NCBI GenBank assembly: GCA_017893485.1
Contig: CM030365.1
Location: 27,922,289-27,986,288, forward strand
Origin: Hemerocallis citrina
Lineage: Eukaryota; Streptophyta; Magnoliopsida; Asparagales; Asphodelaceae
Direction: 5' to 3'
DNA length: 64,000 nt
Part shown: positions 21,199 through 32,730 of the stretch, one piece after another
Layout: every line of letters begins with the position of its first letter
How positions within the stretch are numbered: position 1 is the stretch's first letter
Notes under the pieces: model-generated
Database searches by the model: none
Told to the model about the DNA's origin: nothing
What the model saw: the letters and a program-made list of their open reading frames with translations, nothing else
Made by a program: the position numbers and the translations under genes

Positions 21199-21349
21199 GT
21201 ATATCTTTAGTTGTTTTTCATTCTGTATTCATTTGTATTGCTATATCATTCTCCTATCCTGTTTTTATTCATGTTAGCCTCTCATTCATGTCTGTTTCTT
21301 GCATTTTGTTTCTGCCTTTTTTTGTGTTCTCACTTTGACTTCTCACTAG
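21199..21349 (+). other. Intron-like 151 bp insert before protease of element E
   Basis: A T-rich segment starts with GTATATC after GCAG and ends CTCACTAG. Removing it joins GTTGCAG to GCATTATC and recovers the expected lead-in to the protease (VAGIIL.. then FDSGATHSF). It has intron-type ends and base composition; a T-rich insertion is the alternative. Confidence 0.5.
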
Positions 21350-24300
21350 GCATTATCTTGTTCATTCCTTCTCTGCTTATGTTCTCTTTGACTCTGGTGC
21401 TACCCATTCTTTTGTTTCTTTCCGCTTTGTCGATCTACATCTCTTGGCTAGCAGTATTATACCAGTAGCTTGGAACATTTCTATAGGTGGAGGTGTTGTC
21501 GTGTGTTCTCAGATTTGTGAGCAGAGACCCTTGGTTAATGGTGGTGTGGATTTTGTTGCCGATCTGATTGTCATCAGCAATTCTGGATTTGATGTTATTC
21601 TGGGGATGGATTGGCTTGGTATCACTTGTGCTGTGATTTACTGCCACAAGAAAAAGGTGGTGTTCCAAATGCCAGAATGTCAGGAATTTGAATTCTGTGC
21701 AGGTGAAATGCCACTTGCATGTGTTGAGAAGTTGGCTAGTCAGGAAGCTGGAATTATGGAGGAAGTGTGTGCTGATGATGTTATCGCACCGTTGGTTGTG
21801 CAGGATTTTATGGATTTTTTCCTGAGAAATTGCCAAGATTACTGCCAGATCGTGAAGTGGTGTTCAATATTGATATTTAGCCAGGAACAGCTCTAATCTC
21901 TAAGAGTCCGTACAAAATGGCTAATATTGAGCTGGTTGAGTTGAAGGAGCAAATTCAGGAGTTACTGGATAGAGTTTTTATCAGGCCAAGTATTTTTCCG
22001 TAGGGAGCTCCAGTTCTGTTAGTCAATAAAAAGGATGGTAGTCGCAGGTTGTGTGTTGACTATCGTGAGCTCAATAATGTCACAGTGAAGAACAGGTATC
22101 CGTTGCCAAGGATTGATGACCTATTTGATCAATTGGGAGGCACTTCTATATTTTCAAAGCTGGATCTTCGTTCTGGTTACCATCAGGTTAAGGTGAAAGC
22201 GGAGGATGTGCAGAAGACTGCTTTTCGTACGAGATATGGGCACTATGAATTTTTAGTGATGCCTTTTGGAGTTACTAATGCTCTAGCTGTGTTTATGAGC
22301 TTGATGAATTAGGTTTTCTCTCCCTTTTTAGACAAGTTTGTGGTGGTTTTCATTGATGACATTCTTGTCTATTCTCGGAATCGGGATGAGCATGCTGAGC
22401 ACTTGAAGGTTGTTTTGCAAACTTTGAGAGATCATCAGTTGTATATGAAGCTTAGCAAGTGTGAGTTTTGGCTAGATCGTGTGGAATTCTTGACCCATAT
22501 TATTTATGGTGATGGAGTTTTTGTCGATCCGTCCAAGATTTCAGCAGTTAAGGATTGGCCGACGTCGAAGTCTGTTTCAGAAGTTTAGAGTTTTCTTGGT
22601 CTAGTGGGTTACTACAGGAAGTTTGTTCGGAATTTCTAGAATATTGCAGGGTTGTTGACCAAGTTGAATGGGAAGGATCAGAAGTTTGTGTTGGATGAGT
22701 CATGTGATGAAGCCTTCTCTGAATTGAAGAATTGGTTGACGTCAGCACCTGTGTTAACTATACCGGATGGATCAGGAGAATTCGTAATTCATTGTGATGC
22801 TTCATGTAGAGGTTTGGGTGCTGTTTTGATGCAACGAGGCAAGGTTGTTGCATATGCATCTAGACAATTGAGGCCGCATTAGAAGAATTATCCTACCCAT
22901 GATTTGGAGCTTGCTGCTGTGAATTTTTCCTTGAAGCTTTGGTGGCATTATTTACTTGGAGACCGAGTGGAGATCTTCACTGACCACTAAAGTCTCAAGT
23001 ATGTGTTCACTCAGAATGAGCTGAATATGAGGCAAAGGAGATGGTTGGAATTGATGGCAGATTATGATATCATTTTGCAGTATCACCCTAGCAAGATTAA
23101 TTCAGTACCTGATGCCTTGAGCAGAAGACCTGTTGCTATGGTTCTTACTGAGCAGAAAGAACTTTTGGATCTATGAGGAGATTGGAATTGGATGTGGTAT
23201 TGCCTGGTTCTAAGCAGAGTTATATGGTGCTTCAGTTGCAGTCGTCTTTGGTGGATCAGATTAAGGAGGCACAGTTTAGTGATGTGCAGTTACAGCAGTT
23301 TCGAGCTGAGGTTGAAGCTGGTTCGAGAACTGATACGGTAATTTATGAGGATGGATCTCTTCGCTTTGGGACTCGTCTTTATGTTCCGAAAGGAGAAGTC
23401 AGGAAGAAGTTACTTGAAGAATCCCATTGCTCGTCATACGTTATTCATCCCGGTGGTACGAAGATGTATCGGGATTTGAAGTTGCATTTCTAGTGGCATG
23501 GTATGAAGATGGCTGTTGCAAGATTTGTTTCTCAGTGTCTAATCTGTCAGCAAGTGAAAGCTGAACATCAGAGGACTGCTAGACTTCTTCAACCGCTTTC
23601 TATTCCGGAGTGGAAGTGGGAGAATATCACTATGTATTTCGTGACTGTGTTGCCTAGAAGTCCCAAAGGTCACAATGCCATCTGGGTGATTGTGGATTGC
23701 TTGACGAAGAGTGCTTATTTCATTCCTTTCGGAGTTGGTCAGTCTACAGAGAGCATGGCAGAAAGGTATATGCTGGAGATTGTGAGATTGCATGGTGTTC
23801 CTATCAGTATTATATCAGACAGAGATACTACATTCAGATCTCAATTTTGGGAGAGTCTTCGGAATAGTCTTGAAAGTAAGATAAATTTCAGTACAACATT
23901 CCATCCGCAGACAGATGAACAACGGAGAGGACTATTCAGACATTGGAGGATATGTTGAGGTCCTGTGTGCTTCAGTTTGGAGGATACATTGAAGATCATC
24001 TACACTTGGTGGAGTTTTCATACAATAATAGCTACCAAGCTAGTCTTCAGGCAGCAACGTATGAAGTCTTGTACGGTCGAAAATGTAGATCACCAGTGTG
24101 TTGGAATGACATTGGTGAGAGAAAGCTTTTGGGGCCAGAATTGATCATGAAGATGGTTGATGTAGTGGCTCAGATCAGGAAGCATTTGCAAGCCGCACAG
24201 GACAAGCAGAGGAAATGGGCAGACATGCACAAGAGACCATTAGAGTTCGAAGTAGGTGATCATGTGTCCCTCAAGGTGTCTCCATGGAGAGGTGTGATTC

Positions 24301-24650
24301 ACAAGTTGAGCCCTAGATTCATTGGTCCGTTCGATGTGGTGGAGCGAGCAGGCAAAGTGGCCTATCGCATTTTCACCAGTTCTTTCTGGAGTGCATGATG
24401 TTTTCCTTGTTTCACAACTCAGGAAATATGTCAGGGATGATAGTCATGTTATTGACTATTCGAGTTGTCGGTTCGACCAGATTTGTCATGTGAGATTCAT
24501 CCAGTTTCGATTGTGGACCGGCGGGAGAAGATTTTGAAGAATAAGGTTATCAAGTTGGTTCGTGTTGCTTGGAATCCTCACTCGCCTGGTGAGTCGACTT
24601 GGGAGCTTGAAAGTATGATTCGGAAGAGGTTTCCCCATCTTTTGGAGTAG
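21350..24650 (+). pseudogene. pol: Element E pol: protease, RT, RNase H, integrase, chromodomain
   Basis: Protease: FDSGATHSF at about 21390 and [29 protein letters not shown] and the catalytic FIDDILVYS (about 22350). RNase H: VIHCDASCRGLGAVL. Integrase: zinc region CLICQQVK, DDE residues in VIVDCLTKSAYF and ISDRDTTFRS, and the glutamate helix after a 1-base frameshift near 23930 (ERTIQTLEDML). The C-terminal chromodomain (IVDRREKILKNKVIKLVRV..ESTWELE) ends LLE at 24650; chromodomains of this group direct integration to marked chromatin. Stops lie at about 21878, 22001, 22310, 22586, 22637, 22880, 22987, 23174 and 23491; most are TAG. Catalytic motifs survive but the frame is destroyed. Confidence 0.9.
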
Positions 24651-24725
24651 TTCTTGTTCCTTTCTTTTCTTCTGGGTTACCCTACTATCACTTGCTTAAA
24701 TTTCGAGGACGAAATTTTATTGTAA

Positions 24726-24737
24726 GATGGGTAGGAA
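24726..24737 (+). other. Polypurine tract of element E
   Basis: GATGGGTAGGAA, a slightly interrupted purine run, directly precedes the 3' LTR start and follows CGAGGACGAAATTTTATTG, a context usual in Tekay elements. Confidence 0.7.
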
Positions 24738-27700
24738 TGTAACTACCGTTTCCACTATTTTCATTTTCCCCTTTTTTGTAATATTATACTCTATTTTTGT
24801 TTCTTGATTATTTTTATTAAATTTCGTTCATGAAATTCTTCGTCCTTCTTGTTGAGCTGTTCTTATTGATTCTATTTTCTTTTGTTTATTGTGGGTATTT
24901 TTTTTATTTGAACCCTATTGATTTAGATCTTTCTCTTAACGAACCTTACAACCCAATTTCAATTGTTCTTGACCCAAAACCGCTATTATTGAATCCTAAA
25001 CCCTTGACCCAATACCCTAATTGTACCCTATAAATACAACTGTACTGCAAACCCTAAAAGAATGTGCAAATTGAAATCCTAGCCGCTTATTCTCTCTCTC
25101 CTCTTTGTCTCTCCTCACCATTTCTCTCTCCCGATCGTTTTCCGACCAAAATTTCAGAACCCATTTACTGAGTGCTTCTTCTCCGGCCACCCCCTCATCT
25201 GTGCCACCCCGTCGATGCCCCCTGAGCACCGCCCCACCTTCCCTCGACGGCCAGGCACCCAAAACCCCAACCCTGACCACCCCTGTCCTTCCCTGTTTCC
25301 TTAGACAGCAGCCAAACCTCTTTGCCCAGCTTCCTCGATGACCACCTATTGTGCCGCCCTCCTGTCCCGTCGTGCCACCACCTGCGACACCAGCGACCCT
25401 TGCCACCTTGCCCTCTTGCTGTCATGGCTGACCTTGTTGTTGCTGAGTTCTCTACTCTTGCTGTTGTTGTTGTGCTCTTTTAAGAACATATATTGCACGT
25501 GTTATATTGTGTTGGTTCGTACGTTCGTTGCTTCAGGATCCTTATCCCGTTATTCTTGGTATTCATTTTCACCGTCAATAAGACAAGTCACTATCCTCTT
25601 GAATTGTTAATTGTATCAAATTTAAGTACTGTTGAAACTCTTGCAAGTAGACTCTTTGTTATCGTATTATACATTGTTCATCTCTTTCGTTGGGTCTATT
25701 AAGGGTTTACACGAGCTAACCCCAATTTACTTGACATCGTGCCACTTTTGACTCCAAAGATTGAATCTTTCATGTGTGCTTATAGCATTAATAATAGGAT
25801 TGTTCATATAATTATCACACAAATAAATTTTTGTACAGAGAATTGCTAGGTTGTATGTTATTGATCGATTGATGGTTGATTGATAATAAATTGATGTATG
25901 TATGTGTTCTTACTCTTATTTACCATGTTTTATACCCTTCATGCTGATTGAGAAGTTTATTGACTAATAGAATTGATACCAATCATGCCTAATTAAATTA
26001 TTTCATGAAAAACACCCTAAAACCGGTATCTTGCTTGCTGGCTGTATGTTGACTGCTATTTTTGACCGAGTAAATGATCTTAAAATGAATTACTTTCTGA
26101 ATATGAATTGTAGAATTATCTTTCTAGTTTCCAGAACATCTTGAATATGTAAATTCCGAGTTGTGTAGCAAAAGTTATACCCGTTTTACTACAGCTGTGT
26201 TTTTACTTTCTGATTTTCAGATTCTTGTACGTTTCAGGTTTAAACAGTAAAAAGGTTGATCAAATGAAAAAATTTTGCTCTGATAATTTCCAGATTGTTA
26301 GTAATCATGTTTAGGAGTCTAGAAAATATTTTTAAAGAATTTTATTTCGAGCTTTTGCTAATTCTAAAATTATATTAACATGATGTCGAAATTATACCTC
26401 AACATGAAATCTGTAAAGAACAATGTGATTGACCTAGCGACTGTTATCGGATTTTGAACTTCAAATATGAGTTGGAACCGTGTGAAATTCTAGTTTCTAG
26501 AATTTCTGACGAATTCAGTTTTTGATTTCTGAAACAGCGGTAAACTACATTTTTGTACAGACTACTCTTACTGTCCAGAATTTCACTATTCCAGTTTTGA
26601 TAGTTTAATTAATTCTATATCATTGTATTGCATGAATTAATGTATGTATGTTGCATTGCATGATCCCAATGAGTTATTGTCATCATTCTAATTGTCCTAT
26701 TTCATGCTACCATCCTATTGTTCTCCTATTGATACTGTTGTTCATCTCATGTCTTAAATTGCATATTGTAATGTTGCATTGATAAATAATTAATAAGCCA
26801 GGGTTTAAGAGATTGAATAGAGTAGTTGATGATATAGATACTGTACTCGGATGATGGCCCATGTTATTATCGTTATTGTTATCATACCCAGTACATGAAC
26901 TATAAAATCTACCACTATAGTCTAAACGAAATTGATTGTATGCATCGAACCTATAGTATGGAACATATGGGACACAGTAGTACGTGCATTAGTTAGGATT
27001 TAAAATGATTAATAGACATAAGGATTGACACATCACCGACTTTGAATATTGTTCATCATTGTTCTATTGATATTGAATATTGGCTAAGTGTTATTGTTAT
27101 TGATCATTGATTATTGTTGCCGAATATTGAATTATTGTTTATATCCATTGCATTGATTACCGTGATATTGATTATTGACTATCGTGCCATGTTATTGATT
27201 TCTATTGATCCATTGAATTCATCGTTATACCGTTATTTCATAGCTCTTTGCTTTCTCTACTTGTTGTCCATAACTTGCTCTAAGGACAATTTTTCATCTC
27301 TTTTTAGATGAAGTGTACACAGGTAATGAAGGAGAATTGTCTGCTGGAATTGGAGAGCAAACTTTCTAAAGAACTACCACTTTATAATTGAATGTTATTT
27401 TTAATGACCTTATTGTATTGAGACTTGTTACTATTGTGTTGGGATTTATTATTTTATTGGGCTTATGTCCCCTATTTTATTATTGTTTCCAGATGTTGGA
27501 TTATTATTTTATTTGAATATTTCATATTGCTTCATTCCAAGTATTATTGTTCATGAGATTATTATTATTGTCTGCGCAATTGTTCTGTATTGATTATATT
27601 GTTGAGTTAATCGGATAAACAGCTTATGGGTAACGTTAGTTATTCCCTGGGCCAATGTCATGTACTCGCATTCCGTATTTTTGGGAAGCGGGGTGTGACA
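24738..27700 (+). repeat. 3' LTR of element E (2963 bp, complete)
   Basis: It begins TGTAACTACC and ends GGGGTGTGACA. TATA box TATAAATA at 25029-25036; then a C- and CT-rich leader (about 25085-25450) in otherwise AT-rich sequence; then AT-rich DNA. The second half matches the 5' LTR. The related LTRs C1, C2 and LTR5 have the same layout. Confidence 0.9.
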
Positions 27701-27705
27701 TCAAC

Positions 27706-28180
27706 ATTCACTAATATACTCATTATTCTATGTCTTGTACATTCATTGTTATTAATATTTTCTTTACTTATCTAAATTTGTTCGTATTTCTATGTATCTT
27801 GACTCGTTATTTTTCCCAAAATTATTTTTTATATAACCTTTAAGTTTGTGTTCCTTCGTTGTTTATATGGTTATCAACTTTTTTATATTTGGGTTTTATC
27901 TCTTCACTTTTGACTTCTTATTCTATAAGAATAGTCTTACTATTCTATCACGTTTTAGGATTAATTGTGTATCCGATTGGATTTCTTATGCTTTTGCCAT
28001 GTCAGTTCCCACCATTTACTCTTCGAGCTATAATCATATGTTATTTTTGTTTTACTTAATAATTAAACCTGACTAAGATAACGATAGAGTAAATTTTCGA
28101 AACTGTATTGTAAGTTTTGTATTTTGTTTTCTTTTGCTTAGAGTAGTTCTGAAGACAGAACTATTCTAAGGGGAGAGTGA
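27706..28180 (+). other. 3' internal end of another LTR element, with polypurine tract
   Basis: AT-rich, non-coding, ending with a potential hairpin (AGTAGTTCTG..CAGAACTATT, about 28141-28163) and the purine run AAGGGGAGAG just before the TGTAATACCC start of LTR3. This is the expected order internal region, polypurine tract, 3' LTR. The rest of that element was not recognised; the T-rich DNA at 7545-8927 and 17684-18055 may belong to it. Confidence 0.5.
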
Positions 28181-29462
28181 TGTAATACCCCACAAAATAA
28201 AAATAATTTATTTTGCTTTATTAATTAATATTAAATTGGTAAAGTTGACTCTTTTGACGATTTTCCTGAAATTGCAATTTTGCACGTGCAACACACGTGC
28301 AAAGTTAGAAAATTTTGAATTATTAAAATTTTTTGGTTAATGAATGATTTTCCTCATTTATTTATGATATTTTAATTTTTCAGATTTATTTAAATTAATT
28401 TGACTATTTTACGAATTTGTCAATTTTACACGTGCAAATATTTTGGTGCAAATCTCCAATTTAAAATTTCTGAATAAATTTTCCTATTTATAATTAAGTA
28501 TATCCGAAATTTTGGAAATTTTCTGAATAAAGAAGCAATTTTTATAAATACTTCAAAAGAGATGGGCTTTTATGTAAAAAGTCGATTTGGATTCCAAACA
28601 AATAATGAAAATTTGTTTTTGCTGCTTTATAGACTGGCCAAGATCATTATTAAAGATAAAATTTATTTAAAATATATTTAGAGTTTATTTTGTAAAGATT
28701 TAAACAAATATGGTATTTTTGCAAATATTGAATTTAAGTGGATCTTGTGCAAATATTTTTCTTGGATATTAAAAGTCAGAAATTTTGTTTGGAAAATCTA
28801 ATATTTATTAGTAGATAATAATTCTGAATTTTCTAGATTTTTACGAATATTTTATGACATATTTGCAAATATTACAAAGAGATGGAATTTTGTGCAAAAT
28901 TACCATTTTGAGTACAAATACTAATTTTTTTAATTTTTGGGCTATGCTTGATGGTTGGATAACTCAGTAGTAAAAGGATTGGGTTTTATTTTAATTTATT
29001 TAACTTATGTAACTACTTTATTAAAAAAGGTTTATATATGTAAAGGAATAATTTGTTGAATGATGTTTCCATAAACTTGTAAAACCCTAAAAACTCCAGA
29101 TTTCGGCCTATAAAAGAGCCACAACTGCCGTCCCCTCCTCTGCAAAAACAAAATATATTTTTACTACTAATTTCTTGGAGTTTCGAAGCGATGAACTTGG
29201 ATTTTTTGCAAAAGAAGGGCTTTTTTATATTCATTATTAATTCGATTGATTTCTTCAATGATGTGAGTAACATATGTTTGATTTCTTGTTGTTGTATGCA
29301 TGTTGTATGCGATGATTTGTCTATTAGAAAGCATGTTAGGGATTGTATGATGATATGATGAGTTTATTAAAGATGGATGAATAAAAATTGAATCTTTTCA
29401 TGAAAACTATGATATTTATGATTAAAACCCTAAATAAATTACTTGAGATTGTTAAGAACCTA
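28181..29462 (+). repeat. LTR3: 5' part of an LTR, same family as LTR4, truncated
   Basis: It starts TGTAATACCCC like LTR4. The leader (CTAATTTCTTGGAGTTTCGAAGCGA, GAAGGGCTTTTT, ATGATGTGAGTAACATATGTTTG) matches LTR4 read on minus. The match stops at about GAGATTGTTAAGAACCTAA (29462), where copia-like sequence begins. About two thirds of the LTR is absent. Paired CACGTG lies at 28283 and 28294. Confidence 0.75.
28283..28299 (+). promoter_or_regulatory. Paired CACGTG palindromes in LTR3
   Basis: CACGTG at 28283 and 28294 (11 bp apart), 102 bp into the LTR, with TTGCACGTGCAA around the first. A third single CACGTG lies at about 28429. Confidence 0.6.
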
Positions 29463-30691
29463 AAAGTAAGCAGTATCTAGCAATACATCACTGCTACCCA
29501 AGTAACGAGAATGTCAGTGATTTGACATAACCTATCCATGGCCAATGCTACCATGTAATCTAGTTTCCACATTTCTTAATTGACTACAAGGCATAGAGCG
29601 TGTCACCATTGTATAGTTCAATCTTTGGTTTCTTGATGTTCGAGTAGACTTACTAAAATAAATGAGCTCAATATCTCATATTGACTCATTTGAGCACTGC
29701 CATGCATTTTGCAGTCTAATTCAATCAAGGGGCATATAGATATCGCTCATATCATGTAACAGGGATAAATCCTATCTAAGTCACTCACATCTCTCTGCAT
29801 GATTTTAGTGTATCCAATAGTCGACTTTATAATCACTTTATTACAGGCAATGTTTGACGGCATTAAAACATATAACTTCTCATGTAGGGAACCATAATGA
29901 CTTCATGTCAAAAGACTACGTACACCATGGTCATTGTGAGAACTGCTTATGACACACATAACGATCCATACCGCGTTCTCATGTTGGATCGGTCCAGTAC
30001 ATTATTATTCTAATATGTACCCATGTGATATCTCATATCCATGACCCGTGAGAATGGTCATCTGTCTACGCACAAACTAGTCTCTATATATTATCGTTGT
30101 CATAATTCACAATAATACTTGACTAAGGACATTTCAGAACAGTGTTCTAATTTCGGCCAACAGGATCTCTGTAACTCCTGTTTTTCATTTTGTGTATTTT
30201 TGGGTGTATTTTTCATTTTGTGTATTTTTATCCTCATTGTATCTCTTCTTGGACCGTATATTGGATCTTCATTTTCAATATATTCATTTATTTGATTGTC
30301 GTCTTCTCATTTGAGTTCTTGATTCAATTGTCGGTCTTTTGTTTCGTCTCCATTTGATAGAGCTATTATTTTTTATCCTCTTTATTTTATTTGTTCATGC
30401 CCTATTTTATTCGTTCCTTTTGTTTCCCATCTCTTTATTGTGGATCACCCAGGTTTTTTTATTTTATTTGGATCTATGCATACCCAAACCCTATATTCTA
30501 TAGATTCCCTAAACCCATTTAACTCCATTATCCAATTAATAATACCCATAACCTATTACCCATTTTAAATCCTATTCAATACCTAGTAACACCCCAAACT
30601 AAACCCATTAAAACAACCCACCTACCTGTTTGCACACCCGAAACCCACGTCACCCTCTTCTGCTATTTAACCTAACCCTATTAATACACTA

Positions 30692-30693
<2 letters not shown>

Positions 30694-30746
<53 letters not shown>
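30694..30746. repeat. TA dinucleotide microsatellite in C1
   Basis: About 26 uninterrupted TA units. It lies where the other copies of the family have only ordinary AT-rich sequence; a short TATATATATACC run lies at the matching place in C2 (about 37505). Confidence 0.95.
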
Positions 30747-30749
<3 letters not shown>

Positions 30750-31329
30750 AAACACAAAGAAAGCTATCAAGTGACTCTTATTCAATATAATTGAAATCAA
30801 TGGTCTAGATTTAACCTCACAAAACATATTTTCCCACCCAAAAGTTCCCCCCCAAAACTCAAATTCAAATCCCTCCAAAACAACTCATTTATTTATTTAT
30901 TTCTCTCTCTCTCTCTTTCTCTCTCTCTCATTCTCTCTCCATTTAGTCAGAAATTTATATTTTCAGATTTCATGTTTGTAAATTTTTAAATTTTTTATGC
31001 ATTTTTTTTATTGCTCATGTTACATTGAAAATAACAAATATCTCATCAACAGTTAAATTTCATCATTTTCCTCACTCAAAGTTCTAAGAAGTTGGATTTT
31101 ACACTCTCATTTATAATTATTTTTCAACCAATACTAATGGAAACATGGATTTTTATTTACAACTAATATTGTTTTACTATTCAAACTTGAGCTACATAAT
31201 TATTGTTTTACTGTTTACAAAACTTTCATATGTTGTATCGTTCCGAAGACGTGCCGTAGGCACGTGCCCACGGACAAATCTAGTATATATATATATATAT
31301 AGATATGTATATATATATTCATGCCCCTG

Positions 31330-31700
31330 TTACTCCATACCCATCAGCCGCCTTTCCCCTCTCCCGTGTGTGCCCTGCTCCTGACCTCTCTCTCCATCCC
31401 TTTCCTTCCCCTGCACTGCCTTGTTCTCTCCCTCCTACACCCCCTGCAGCTCTCCTCCTTCTCTTGCCCTTCCCCATGCCTCGACGTCCCTTGCTCTCTC
31501 CCAGCATCGCGACGCAGCCAGCAGCCGCAGCAGTACACTAGCACCCTGTCACCTCCAGCACCCCATGGTCCCCTGCAGTGCAGCGCTACCTTGTACCCTG
31601 GCCTGTGCTCCTCTTGATTGCAGTGCCAACTCAGCCCACCTCCTGCGTCGCGACCACCTTCCCTGCCTCTCTTGGTGTGCGGGTGTGATTCGTGTTGTGT
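31330..31700 (+). other. C-rich leader island of C1
   Basis: A sharp local rise in C and CT content in an AT-rich LTR, after a TATA-rich stretch. It is open in several frames (Ser/Pro/Leu-rich), which is a composition effect. Comparable islands sit in E (about 25085-25450), C2 (about 37560-37760) and LTR5 (about 56740-57060). Confidence 0.55.
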
Positions 31701-32085
31701 TCGGGTTGTGATCGTGTGCTTGTGGTCGTAGTTCATTGCCGTGGTTCGTTGTCCGTGTTCTTGTTCGTGGTTCTTGTTTGATCTGTTCGTTGAGTTTGTG
31801 CCTAGATCCGTTCCCGTTATTCTTGTCTTGCACCATTTCTATCGTCGTTTATAAGGCAAGTAACTTATATTAATTTCTGTTGCAAATACAAGTACTAAAT
31901 ACTGCCTGTAGTATAGTTGTATTCTAGAGACAATTCTTGTGCAAAACCCCTGTTATATCTTGTCTCTATTGTGTTGACTCGCCCGTAGTTGTCACATGAC
32001 ACCCCAGACATGAAATAACTTAGGGATGACCACTTTTTGTTGTATACATGCATGTTGTTCATATGACTGTCGTGTGCTTGGTTAT

Positions 32086-32657
32086 TGATATGGCTAAAAA
32101 TGGTGTTAAATCGAAACCGTTCAAAGTGGGCACGAATCTTAAAGTTAGAGAGGCAAGATGGTAATTTCATCTACAGACGGGTCCGAATTGGGAACCGGGT
32201 CTCTCCTCTTGGACCCGCTAACCCATGAACGGATCTGTTCAGCTGAGAACGAGTCTCAACCCGTTAGGGACCAGTTCAACAGGATAGGAGGAAATCCTGA
32301 CCCGTCCTTATCCTGAGGAGGTGGTTATAACCATCCCTATCCAGCCACACCGGGAAGTAGGGATTCACTCTAATCCTGAAACAGATCCCACGGCGACTAT
32401 AAATACCCCCTACCTCCTACTATCACAGGTGATCACTCTTTGTCGACTTAAGCTCTTTCCCTTTACTTTTTCTGGTATTGACAAGAGCGTCGGAGGGTTC
32501 GTCATCGGGATTCCAACCCGGTGTTCCGAACGTTTGGTCCACCAGGAGCACCAAGGAGTCAATTTGTCAACAAGGAAGAAGGCAGATCCAGCCCGTTCGA
32601 GCTCCTACGAACCTACAAATTCTGTTTATTGCCCCCATACCAGATTCAGCGACAACA
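32086..32657 (+). repeat. 5' LTR of element B (572 bp)
   Basis: Begins TGATATGGCTAAAAATGG, ends GCGACAACA. TATAAATA box at 32398-32405. Paired with 47472-48048. Confidence 0.93.
32398..32405 (+). promoter_or_regulatory. TATA box of element B 5' LTR
   Basis: TATAAATA within GGCGACTATAAATACCCC, identical in the 3' LTR (47785-47792) and in the LTR of element A. Confidence 0.7.
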
Positions 32658-32660
32658 GAT

Positions 32661-32674
32661 TGGCGCCATCTGTG
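32661..32674 (+). other. Primer binding site of element B
   Basis: TGGCGCCATCTGTG, three bases after the LTR end, as in element A. TGGCGCC fits the tRNA-Asp-type primer usual in Tat/Athila elements. Confidence 0.78.
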
Positions 32675-32730
32675 GAAAGTACTCGACAAGCAACCCTACC
32701 TTCCTCCTTCAACCAAAGCTACTCCTAGTC

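Larger units (their letters stand above)
18056..27700 (+). mobile_element. Element E: Tekay/Del-type chromovirus (Ty3/gypsy), decayed
   Basis: Order: 5'-truncated LTR (18056-19771), primer site (19782), gag, protease, RT, RNase H, integrase, chromodomain, polypurine tract (about 24726-24737), full 3' LTR (24738-27700). The LTR end GGGAAGC.GGG.GTGACA, the tRNA-Met-like primer site and a C-terminal chromodomain are typical of the Tekay/Del lineage. At least a dozen stops, frameshifts and small insertions make it inactive. The right flank is TCAAC (27701-27705); no matching copy is found at the left because the 5' LTR lacks its start. Confidence 0.9.

Noticed and set aside
31305..31836. Several Pro/Ser/Arg-rich frames in C1 (similar at 25017-25425, 37548-37766 and 56718-57119)
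   Set aside because: GC-rich leader composition keeps all frames open; the four islands do not share a protein sequence.
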